Of a stretch of 5,250 nucleotides of DNA, positions 1 to 5,250 are shown piece after piece. The stretch is from CAZEZY01 sp964516635. GTDB taxonomy: Bacteria > Pseudomonadota > Gammaproteobacteria > Burkholderiales > Burkholderiaceae_C. The translations under genes and the position numbers were made by a program. The stretch covers positions 1 to 5,250 of the forward strand of contig CAZEZY010000154.1 in the NCBI GenBank assembly GCA_964516635.1, in the 5' to 3' direction. The notes beneath the pieces are model-generated. The model did no database searches. It saw nothing but the letters and a program-made list of their open reading frames with translations, and was not told the origin of the DNA. Each line of letters begins with the position of its first letter. Positions within the stretch are counted from its first letter, which is position 1.

Positions 1-634
1 TGGTGGTGCCGAACTCGTCGTTCACATCCAGGATGAAGCGGCACATGTCCTGCTTCTCTTCCATGTTCATGCCGGCCATGGGCTCGTCCAGCAGCAGGAC
101 CTGAGGTTCCATGGCCAGAGCGCGGCCCAGGTCCACGCGTTTTTGTAGGCCGTAAGGCAACTGGCCCACGGGTGTCTTGCGGAAGGCCTGGATTTCCAGG
201 AAGTCGATGATCTGTTCGACTTTCTCGCGATGAGCCACCTCTTCTTTTTCGGCCGGGCCGATGCGCAGCGCCTGAAGGAAGATGTTGCTCTTGATGCGGA
301 GGTTGCGCCCCGTCATGATGTTGTCGATCACGCTCATGCCTTTGAACAGAGCCAGGTTCTGGAAGGTGCGGGCGATGCCCAGTTCCGCCACTTGGGGGCT
401 GCTCAGGTGCTTGAACGTCTTGCCACGGAAGGTGATGGAGCCTTCCTGCGGTTTGTAGACGCCGTTGATGCAATTCAACATCGAGCTTTTGCCCGCGCCG
501 TTGGGTCCGATGATGGCGCGAATCTCATGCTCTTTCACATTGAACGAGATGTCGGTCAGGGCCTTGACGCCGCCGAACCGCAGGCTGATGTTCTGGACGT
601 CCAGAATGACGTCTCCCACTTTCTTGTGTGCCAT
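1..634 (-). CDS. ABC transporter ATP-binding protein, LivG family (partial, C-terminus beyond left edge)
   Basis: This is the cytoplasmic ATPase subunit of a branched-chain-amino-acid-type (HAAT) ABC importer, which also handles other amino acids and carboxylates. The visible 211 residues start MAHKKVGDVILDVQNISLRF. They carry Walker A GPNGAGKSS (about residues 43-51), the Q-loop in FQN (Q92), a signature LPYGLQKR (159-166) and Walker B VLLLDEP (179-185), followed by AGMN. LivG proteins usually have about 255 residues, so roughly the last 45, including the H-loop His, lie outside. LPYG in place of LSGG is typical of LivG/LivF; the Leu after YG, where Gln is usual, is a variation. The ATG at 632-634 fits the family N-terminus. 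Only a weak ribosome site (GGAA, about 10 bases upstream) is visible, so translation may be coupled to the ligase, which ends 35 bases upstream. Family is certain; substrate is unknown. Confidence 0.9.
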   Translation of the reverse strand, partial: MAHKKVGDVILDVQNISLRFGGVKALTDISFNVKEHEIRAIIGPNGAGKSSMLNCINGVYKPQEGSITFRGKTFKHLSSPQVAELGIARTFQNLALFKGMSVIDNIMTGRNLRIKSNIFLQALRIGPAEKEEVAHREKVEQIIDFLEIQAFRKTPVGQLPYGLQKRVDLGRALAMEPQVLLLDEPMAGMNMEEKQDMCRFILDVNDEFGTT

Positions 635-669
635 GGTCAGTGTGTTCCGTGGTGAGGTGAGACGCGTTT

Positions 670-2616
670 TCAGGCGGCCTTCTGGACCGGGGCGAACGTC
701 TTGACATCCATCAGTTTCAGTGTCGCGCTGACTTTGCCGGTACGTCCATCCTCGAACTTCACCTGGGTTTCGATGAACTGCTCGGCCTTGCCTTCGTACA
801 AGGCATCGACCAGAACGCCATACTTGTCGCCGATGAATCCGCGTCGTACCTTGTTGGTGCGCGTCAGCTCACCATCGTCGGCGTCGAGTTCCTTGTGCAG
901 AATCAGGAAGCGGCTGACCTGGCTGCCTGCCAGCAGGGCATCGCGACTCAGGTCGGTATTGACCTTTTCGACGCATTCCCGGATGAGCTGATACACCTCG
1001 GGTTTCTGTGCCAGATCGGTGTAGCCCGCATACGGCAGGTTGCGGCGCTCTGCCCAGTTGCCCACCGCGTCGAAATCGATGTTGATCATGACGCACACCT
1101 TCTCGCGGCCATCACCAAACGCGACCACTTCCTTGATGTGCGAGAAAAACTTCAGTTTGTTCTCGACGTACTTCGGTGCAAACATGGCGCCGTCGTTGGC
1201 GCCGCCCTTGATGCGGCCGACATCCTTGACGCGGTCGATGATCTTGAGGTGGCCAGAGGCGTCGATGAAGCCGGCGTCACTGGTGTGGTACCAGCCATCG
1301 TCCGTCAACACCTCCCGGGTGGCTTTCTCGTTCTTGTAATACGCTTTCAGCAAGCCTGGTGACTTGACGAGGATTTCACCGTTGTCAGCAAGCTTGATCT
1401 CCACGCCATCGCAGGGCACGCCCACGGTGTCGGCCTTGGCTTCGTGATCCGGCTGCAGGCAGACAAACACGGCGGTTTCGGTGGAGCCGTACAGTTGTTT
1501 CAGGTTGATGCCGATGGAGCGGTAGAAACTGAAGAGATCGGGGCCGATGGCTTCGCCTGCGGTGTAGGCCACACGAACCCTGGAGAACCCCAGGGTGTTG
1601 CGCAGAGGACCGTAGACACACAGGTTGCCCAGTGCATACAGCAGGCGGTCGCCCAAGCCGACCGTTTTGCCATCCATCAGATCCGGTCCGACCTTGCGCG
1701 CCACATCCATGAAGGCATGGAACATCTTGCGCTTGATAGTGCCCGCATCTTCCATCCGGATCATCACGCTCGTCAGCAAGCCTTCGAATACGCGTGGAGG
1801 TGCAAAGTAGTAGGTCGGCCCGATCTCCTTCAGGTCGATCATGACGGTGCTGGAGGACTCGGGGCAGTTGACCACGTAACCGCAAGCCAGCCACTGGGCA
1901 TAGCTGAAAATGTTCTGGCCGATCCAGGCGGGTGGGAGGTACGCCAGCACCTCTTCGTTTTCGTTGAGCTTGTCAAACTGGGCGCCGACATGGGCGCGGT
2001 TCAGCAGCGTGAAATGGGTATGAACCACGCCCTTGGGGTTGCCGGTCGTGCCGGACGTGAAAAACATGGCCGCCACATCGTCGGGCTGGGCCTTGTCGAT
2101 TTCTTCCTGGAAAAAGTCGGGGTGTTCCTCTGCGAACACCTTGCCCGCCGCCATGACTTCCAGAAGGCCCGCCAAGCCGGGCTCGTCGTAATTGCGAAGA
2201 CCGCGTGGATCGTCAAACAGCACGTGGGCCAGTTGCGGACATTGCTCTCGGATCTCGAGCATCTTGTCGACCTGTTCCTGGTCTTCCACCACAGCAAACC
2301 GAACCTCGGCATTGTTGATGGGGAACACGCATTCGGCGGCGACCGCGTCCTGATACAGGGGCACTGGAATGGCGCCCAGCGATTGGGCCGCCAGCATGGT
2401 GGCATACAGCCGAGGGCGGTTGGCGCCGATGACGATCAGGTGTTCGCCTCGTTGCAGGCCCAACTGGTGCAGGCCGCCTGCCAGGTATTTGACCAGGTCG
2501 GCCATGCCTTGCCAGGTCGTGGTTTGCCAGATGCCATATTCTTTTTCTCGCATCGCTGGTGCGTTGGGTCGTTTGGCTGCGTGTTCCAGCAGCAGCCGGG
2601 GGAACGTGGTCCGCAT
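670..2616 (-). CDS. AMP-forming acyl-CoA synthetase / long-chain fatty acid-CoA ligase-like
   Basis: The protein (648 residues) activates a carboxylic acid with ATP to an acyl-adenylate and transfers it to CoA. Visible motifs are the ATP/AMP loop FFTSGTTGNPKG (185-196), LPPAW near 227-231, YGSTE (376-380), GWYHTSDAG with the ribose-binding Asp (441-449), the hinge DRVKDVGRIKGG (461-472), and the C-terminal lysine in LTRTNKVRR (K589). The inserts and length resemble the large FACS/FAA1-type ligases rather than the smaller acetyl- or benzoate-CoA ligases. The frame stays open to an ATG at 2719-2721, but I start at 2614-2616. An AGGAGA site lies five bases upstream there, family-like sequence (MRTTFPRLLLEHAAK) begins there, and the extra 35 residues are low-complexity and overlap the regulatory region. 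It is followed at once by a LivG-type ABC gene, suggesting uptake coupled to CoA activation. Chain length, or an aromatic versus aliphatic substrate, cannot be told from sequence. Confidence 0.92.
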   Translation of the reverse strand: MRTTFPRLLLEHAAKRPNAPAMREKEYGIWQTTTWQGMADLVKYLAGGLHQLGLQRGEHLIVIGANRPRLYATMLAAQSLGAIPVPLYQDAVAAECVFPINNAEVRFAVVEDQEQVDKMLEIREQCPQLAHVLFDDPRGLRNYDEPGLAGLLEVMAAGKVFAEEHPDFFQEEIDKAQPDDVAAMFFTSGTTGNPKGVVHTHFTLLNRAHVGAQFDKLNENEEVLAYLPPAWIGQNIFSYAQWLACGYVVNCPESSSTVMIDLKEIGPTYYFAPPRVFEGLLTSVMIRMEDAGTIKRKMFHAFMDVARKVGPDLMDGKTVGLGDRLLYALGNLCVYGPLRNTLGFSRVRVAYTAGEAIGPDLFSFYRSIGINLKQLYGSTETAVFVCLQPDHEAKADTVGVPCDGVEIKLADNGEILVKSPGLLKAYYKNEKATREVLTDDGWYHTSDAGFIDASGHLKIIDRVKDVGRIKGGANDGAMFAPKYVENKLKFFSHIKEVVAFGDGREKVCVMINIDFDAVGNWAERRNLPYAGYTDLAQKPEVYQLIRECVEKVNTDLSRDALLAGSQVSRFLILHKELDADDGELTRTNKVRRGFIGDKYGVLVDALYEGKAEQFIETQVKFEDGRTGKVSATLKLMDVKTFAPVQKAA

Positions 2617-2620
2617 GTTG

Positions 2621-2626
2621 TCTCCT
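2621..2626 (-). promoter_or_regulatory. Ribosome binding site that decides the ligase start
   Basis: Read on the minus strand the sequence is AGGAGACAACATG: a good Shine-Dalgarno core five bases before the ATG at 2614-2616. The upstream in-frame ATG at 2719-2721 would put the first codons inside the inverted repeat of the divergent promoter region, so the downstream start is preferred. Confidence 0.8.
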
Positions 2627-2640
2627 GTGGGATCGCATGA

Positions 2641-2665
2641 GCAGGTCGATCCACCTGCAAAGGTG
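2641..2665. repeat. Two overlapping short inverted repeats in the probable ligase leader
   Basis: GCAGGT (2641-2646) and ACCTGC (2653-2658) form a perfect 6-base inverted repeat with a 6-base gap. CACCT (2652-2656) and AGGTG (2661-2665) form a second perfect 5-base repeat with a GCAA loop, and the two share bases 2653-2656. They lie 25-49 bases upstream of the ligase ATG. They could be a small operator, or alternative hairpins in the leader RNA that cannot form together. Repeats this short also arise by chance, so function is not claimed. Confidence 0.35.
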
Positions 2666-2718
2666 ATCTGTAGCGGAATGTACGCCCAAGGTTTGACGTT
2701 ATGTTGTCCTTCCGTTGA

Positions 2719-2758
2719 CAATCTAGGGTAGATACCTCCTGGGATTTACCCTAGGTTG
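2719..2758. promoter_or_regulatory. Candidate operator: long inverted repeat in the divergent promoter region
   Basis: The left arm CAATCTAGGGTAGAT (2719-2733) and the right arm ATTTACCCTAGGTTG (2744-2758) are reverse complements with only two mismatches in 15. The inner 8 bases (CTAGGGTA, 2723-2730, and TACCCTAG, 2747-2754) match perfectly, and their centres are 24 bases apart. The dyad lies 20 bases before the regulator ATG and just downstream of a perfect -35-like TTGACA (2715-2720) on the plus strand; no convincing -10 follows. It is about 100 bases upstream of the ligase ATG. This placement suits autoregulation of the Crp/Fnr gene together with control of the ligase operon. It does not look like a TGTGA-N6-TCACA (CRP) or TTGAT-N4-ATCAA (FNR) site. 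Which protein binds it is inference. Confidence 0.55.
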
Positions 2759-2764
2759 CGACTT

Positions 2765-2772
2765 GAAGGAGG
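2765..2772 (+). promoter_or_regulatory. Strong ribosome binding site of the Crp/Fnr gene
   Basis: GAAGGAGG lies six bases (CAAAAA) before the ATG at 2779. It is the best Shine-Dalgarno sequence in the window and fixes the regulator start. Confidence 0.85.
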
Positions 2773-2778
2773 CAAAAA

Positions 2779-3501
2779 ATGGATCGACGTTTGGGGTTAA
2801 GGCAGCGGGCGCGAGCGTTGAGCGAGGCTGAATTTCAGGACATTTCCTGGGTGCAACATCTTTCAGATGCCGAGCGTTTGCGGGTTCGGGAAGGTCTGAT
2901 CGTCACGCAGGCTCAGCCAGGGGATTACATCTGCCGCATCGGTCGGCCGGTTACGTACTGGTTCGGCCTGATCGAGGGATTGCTCAAGATGAGCAACGAC
3001 GACAGCATGGGCCCGATCATGACCTTTGCCGGCCTGGCACCTGGCGGCTGGTTTGGCGAGGGAACCGCGCTGAAGCGCGAAATCTACCGGTACAACGTGC
3101 AGGCGCTCCGAAAAAGCCTGGTGGTTGGCTTGCCAGTCGAGACCTTTCACTGGTTGCTGGATCACTCCATCGGGTTCAACCGCTTCGTGATGTGGCAGCT
3201 CAATGAGCGGCTGGGGCAGTTCATCGCCGCACGCGAGATCGACCGGATCACCGATCCGGATGTACGGGTGGCCCGCACCCTGGCCAACCTGTTTCACCCC
3301 GGTCTGTTTCCCGGGGTCCGAGAGGTGCTGCGCATCACCCAGCAGGAACTGGCCTACCTGGCCGGCCTGTCGCGTCAGCGGGTCAACCAGGCGCTGTCGG
3401 TACTGGATGATGAAGGCCTGGTCGAGGTGTCGTATGGGGGTTTGCGGGTGGTGGATCTGTCGGCGTTGCGTGGCTTTGCCGCTAGCCGGCTGTCGGCTTG
3501 A
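2779..3501 (+). CDS. Crp/Fnr-family transcriptional regulator
   Basis: The 240-residue protein has an N-terminal cyclic-nucleotide-binding-type beta barrel (about residues 30-125), a dimerisation helix (about 130-158) and a C-terminal Crp-type winged helix. In the winged helix, ITQQELAYLAGLSRQRVNQA (186-205) forms the helix-turn-helix and EGLVEVSYGGLRVVDL (212-227) the wing. The phosphate-cassette region reads WFGEGTALKREIYRYN: the Gly-Glu is present, but the Arg-Ser/Thr pair that binds cAMP phosphate in CRP is Arg-Tyr, so cAMP is unlikely to be the ligand. C52 is the only cysteine, which excludes an FNR-type iron-sulfur cluster. Recognition-helix residues SRQRVNQ differ from SRETVGR of CRP, so a different DNA target is expected. 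The gene is divergent from the acyl-CoA ligase and probably controls that operon and itself; activator or repressor is unknown. Confidence 0.92.
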   Translation: MDRRLGLRQRARALSEAEFQDISWVQHLSDAERLRVREGLIVTQAQPGDYICRIGRPVTYWFGLIEGLLKMSNDDSMGPIMTFAGLAPGGWFGEGTALKREIYRYNVQALRKSLVVGLPVETFHWLLDHSIGFNRFVMWQLNERLGQFIAAREIDRITDPDVRVARTLANLFHPGLFPGVREVLRITQQELAYLAGLSRQRVNQALSVLDDEGLVEVSYGGLRVVDLSALRGFAASRLSA

Positions 3502-3678
3502 TCCGGCGGGATCTTGCGCTGCATCAATGGCCTGTGTCGATGTACCATAGCCCGATTGATCATGTCCAAAACCCTCAAGCTGCCTCCCCGTTCACCCGCT
3601 GCCAGCGTCCCGCTTTCCCCGTTCAAGAACCCGGGGTCTGTTCGGCGGGTCGGCTCGGCGCGCACTGGGACGCGTTCC
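3502..3678. other. Gap between the regulator and the pseudouridine synthase
   Basis: The stretch holds an alternative in-frame ATG (3562) for the downstream gene, which would add a 39-residue Pro/Arg/Ser-rich N-terminal extension. A 5-base stem GATCC-GGCG-GGATC (3500-3513) sits on the regulator stop codon but has no T-run, so it is not a convincing terminator. I see no clear promoter. The downstream gene could be read through from the regulator. Confidence 0.4.
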
Positions 3679-4461
3679 ATGGACGAACCCGTGCGTTTGA
3701 ACAAGCACCTGGCCGACCAGGGCCAGTGTTCGCGCCGCGAGGCCGACGAATGGATTGCCCGGGGCTGGGTGCGTGTGAATGGCCATCTGGCGCAGACGGG
3801 CCAGACCGTGACCGCCGCCGACCGGGTGGAGGTGGCGCCCCAGGCGACCGAGCGGCAGGGTGCCCGCGTGACGATTCTGTTGCACAAGCCGGTGGGTTAT
3901 GTGAGTGGTCTGCCGGAAGACGGGCACCAGAGTGCCGCCATGCTGGTGAAGCCCGCCACCCGCTGGCGTGATGATCGGACACCGCGCCGCTTCGAGGCAG
4001 GTCACACCCGTGGGCTGGCCCCGGCCGGGCGGCTCGACATCGACTCCACAGGCCTGCTGGTGCTGACGCAGGACGGGCGTGTGGCCAAAGCCCTGATCGG
4101 CGAAACCAGCGAGGTGGACAAGGAATACCTGGTGCGCGTGCACTGGGCGCCCAACGGCCCGAAAGGCGTCGGCGTGGTGACGCAGGATGTGCAGAAGGTG
4201 TTTCCGGCCGAGCGGCTGGCGCTGTTGCGCCATGGCCTGAGCCTGGATGGCCAGCCGCTCAAGCCTGCCCTGGTGGACTGGCAGAACCCCGAGCAGCTGC
4301 GCTTTGTGCTTCAAGAAGGCAAGAAGCGCCAGATCCGTCGCATGTGCGAGCAGGTAGGGCTGCATGTGGTGGGGCTCAAGCGCATCCGCATCGGCCGGGT
4401 GGTGCTGGGCAACCTGCCGTTGGGTCAGTGGCGCTACCTGGGCGAACACGAGCGCTTCTGA
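3679..4461 (+). CDS. rluF: S4-domain rRNA pseudouridine synthase, RsuA/RluB/RluE/RluF family, most like RluF
   Basis: The enzyme isomerises a specific uridine in ribosomal RNA to pseudouridine. The 260-residue form has an N-terminal S4 RNA-binding domain (about 5-52, VRLNKHLADQGQCSRREAD). Then follow the LLHKPVGYVSG motif (67-77), the catalytic motif GRLDIDSTGLLVLTQDG with nucleophile Asp120, and the C-terminal EGKKRQIRRMCEQVGLHVVG (213-232). The ending LPLGQWRYL resembles IPLGEWRDL of E. coli RluF, which modifies U2604 of 23S rRNA, so RluF is the best guess; RluB or RsuA specificity cannot be excluded. About 20 residues (roughly 95-118, rich in Arg) precede the catalytic motif and look like an insertion relative to E. 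coli RluF. The ATG at 3679 has a modest TGGGA eight bases upstream and begins where family homology begins. An ATG at 3562 (299 residues) lacks any Shine-Dalgarno sequence but is possible. Confidence 0.85.
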   Translation: MDEPVRLNKHLADQGQCSRREADEWIARGWVRVNGHLAQTGQTVTAADRVEVAPQATERQGARVTILLHKPVGYVSGLPEDGHQSAAMLVKPATRWRDDRTPRRFEAGHTRGLAPAGRLDIDSTGLLVLTQDGRVAKALIGETSEVDKEYLVRVHWAPNGPKGVGVVTQDVQKVFPAERLALLRHGLSLDGQPLKPALVDWQNPEQLRFVLQEGKKRQIRRMCEQVGLHVVGLKRIRIGRVVLGNLPLGQWRYLGEHERF

Positions 4462-4466
4462 GGTCT

Positions 4467-4494
4467 CTTGAAAATCGGGCGAGGGCCGCCAGAT
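4467..4494 (+). promoter_or_regulatory. Probable sigma-32 (RpoH) heat-shock promoter of htpG
   Basis: CTTGAAA (4467-4473) is an exact match to the sigma-32 -35 element. After 13 bases comes CGCCAGAT (4487-4494), matching the consensus CCCCATNT at five of its seven fixed positions. It starts five bases after the synthase stop codon and would begin transcription near 4501, giving an htpG leader of about 65 bases. htpG is a classical RpoH target, which supports the call. Only the -35 is strong on its own. Confidence 0.6.
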
Positions 4495-4499
4495 ATCCC

Positions 4500-4536
4500 A
4501 TCGGTGGCTTGCCGGCTGGGACCGGTGCGCGCCGAT
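4500..4536 (+). other. Possible hairpin in the htpG leader
   Basis: ATCGG (4500-4504) can pair with CCGAT (4532-4536) around an inner CCGG (4512-4515) / CCGG (4522-4525) stem with a CTGGGA loop. It would lie at the extreme 5' end of an mRNA starting near 4501. There is no T-run, so it is unlikely to be a terminator for the upstream gene, and it does not include the htpG start region. Function is not established. Confidence 0.25.
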
Positions 4537-4567
4537 TCAAACCTCCAGACAACGCTGAACTCGACCC

Positions 4568-5250
4568 ATGACGACTCAACATGCTTTTCAGGCCGAAGTG
4601 GCCCAGTTGCTGCACCTGGTGACCCATTCGCTGTACTCGAACAAGGACATTTTCCTGCGCGAACTGGTGTCCAACGCGTCGGATGCCTGCGATAAGTTGC
4701 GTTTCGAGGCCCTGAACAATGCCGCCCTTTACGAAAACGCGCCCAACCTGGAGGTGCGGGTGGCGTTTGACAAGGACGCGAAGACGCTGACCATCACCGA
4801 CAACGGCATCGGGATGAGCGAGCAGGAGGCCATCGACCACCTGGGCACCATCGCCAAGAGCGGCACCAAGGACTTCATGAGCCGCCTGAGTGGCGACCAG
4901 AAAAAGGATGCTCAGCTCATTGGCCAGTTCGGCGTGGGCTTCTACTCCGGCTTCATCGTGGCCGACAAAATCACGGTCGAAAGCCGCCGAGCCGGCCTCA
5001 AGCCCGAAGAGGGGGTGCGCTGGATCAGCGGTGGTTCGGGCGATTTCGAAACCGAAACCATCACCCGCGCCGAGCGCGGCACCAGCGTCATCCTGCACCT
5101 CCGCGAGGACGCCACCGAGTACCTGAACCGCTGGAAGCTCAAAACCATCATTGGCAAGTACTCCGACCACATCAGCCTGCCCATCCTGATGCAGAAAGAG
5201 GAGTGGGACAAGGACAAGTCCGAGTACGTGCTGCAGGCCGAGTGGGAGGC
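4568..5250 (+). CDS. htpG: Molecular chaperone HtpG (bacterial Hsp90), partial, C-terminus beyond right edge
   Basis: HtpG is the cytosolic ATP-dependent homodimeric Hsp90 chaperone. The 227 visible residues cover the N-terminal GHKL ATPase domain and the start of the middle domain, about a third of the usual 620-650. Seen in order: FLRELVSNASDACDKLRF (29-46) with catalytic Glu32 and Mg/ATP-binding Asn36; DNGIGM (78-83) with the adenine-binding Asp; the ATP lid HLGTIAKSGT (91-100); GQFGVGFYSGF (119-129); and GTSVILHL (171-178). All key residues are intact and the frame is open to the window end. The start MTTQHAFQAEVAQLLHLV is the standard HtpG N-terminus. No clear Shine-Dalgarno sequence precedes the ATG, which is unusual for an abundant protein. 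Transcription is probably from the sigma-32-like promoter about 75-100 bases upstream. Confidence 0.97.
   Translation, partial: MTTQHAFQAEVAQLLHLVTHSLYSNKDIFLRELVSNASDACDKLRFEALNNAALYENAPNLEVRVAFDKDAKTLTITDNGIGMSEQEAIDHLGTIAKSGTKDFMSRLSGDQKKDAQLIGQFGVGFYSGFIVADKITVESRRAGLKPEEGVRWISGGSGDFETETITRAERGTSVILHLREDATEYLNRWKLKTIIGKYSDHISLPILMQKEEWDKDKSEYVLQAEWE

Noticed and set aside
230..655. A 141-codon plus-strand open frame opposite the ABC ATPase
   Set aside because: It is antisense to Walker A and other invariant motifs of the ABC gene, so it is a shadow.
1444..2640. A 398-codon open frame on the plus strand opposite the ligase gene
   Set aside because: It is antisense to a gene with intact catalytic motifs. 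Its product is rich in His, Gln and Gly with no recognisable domain, as expected for a GC-rich shadow frame.
2715..2720. Perfect TTGACA as a complete sigma-70 promoter for the regulator gene
   Set aside because: No acceptable -10 hexamer occurs 16-18 bases downstream, so it is kept only as a possible -35 in the dyad entry.
3500..3513. GATCC-GGCG-GGATC stem at the regulator stop as a terminator
   Set aside because: The stem is only five pairs and has no following T-run.
3523..3560. ATCAAT ... ATTGAT pair resembling FNR half-sites
   Set aside because: The 26-base gap is far wider than the 4 bases of an FNR site, and the arms are short enough to be chance.
3592..4449. A 285-codon minus-strand open frame opposite the pseudouridine synthase
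   Set aside because: It is a mirror frame of a conserved gene, with His/Gln-rich sequence, no ribosome site and no known motif.
4376..5170. A 264-codon minus-strand open frame opposite the synthase end and htpG
   Set aside because: It spans two unrelated real genes and the promoter between them, and has no domain features.

Overview
The window is an ordinary piece of GC-rich chromosome, most likely from a betaproteobacterium of the order Burkholderiales, perhaps Comamonadaceae. That placement is an inference from codon use, from the protein variants, and from an AMP-ligase gene next to a LivG-type ABC gene and divergent from a Crp/Fnr regulator. It was not tested by a search. I see no insertion sequence, phage gene, tRNA, rRNA or CRISPR array.

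Left half, minus strand: a 648-residue AMP-forming acyl-CoA synthetase (670-2616) is followed after 35 bases by a branched-chain-amino-acid/carboxylate-type ABC ATPase (LivG family) that runs off the left edge. The pair looks like the first two genes of an operon that imports an organic acid or amino acid and activates a carboxylic acid with CoA. The permease and binding-protein genes would lie beyond the edge. The substrate cannot be read from the sequence.

Middle: a Crp/Fnr-family regulator (2779-3501, plus strand) is transcribed divergently from the ligase. The 162-base intergenic region holds a strong 15-base inverted repeat with a CTAGGGTA core, which is the best operator candidate in the window. 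It also holds two overlapping small inverted repeats in the probable ligase leader.

Right half, plus strand: an RsuA/RluF-type pseudouridine synthase with an S4 domain (3679-4461, with a possible earlier start at 3562) precedes the heat-shock chaperone htpG (4568 to the right edge). A good match to a sigma-32 promoter lies just after the synthase stop codon, so htpG probably has its own heat-shock promoter.

Nothing here amounts to a clearly new biological system. The most useful leads are the dyad in the divergent promoter region, the altered effector and DNA-recognition residues of the Crp/Fnr protein, and the unknown substrate of the ligase/ABC operon.
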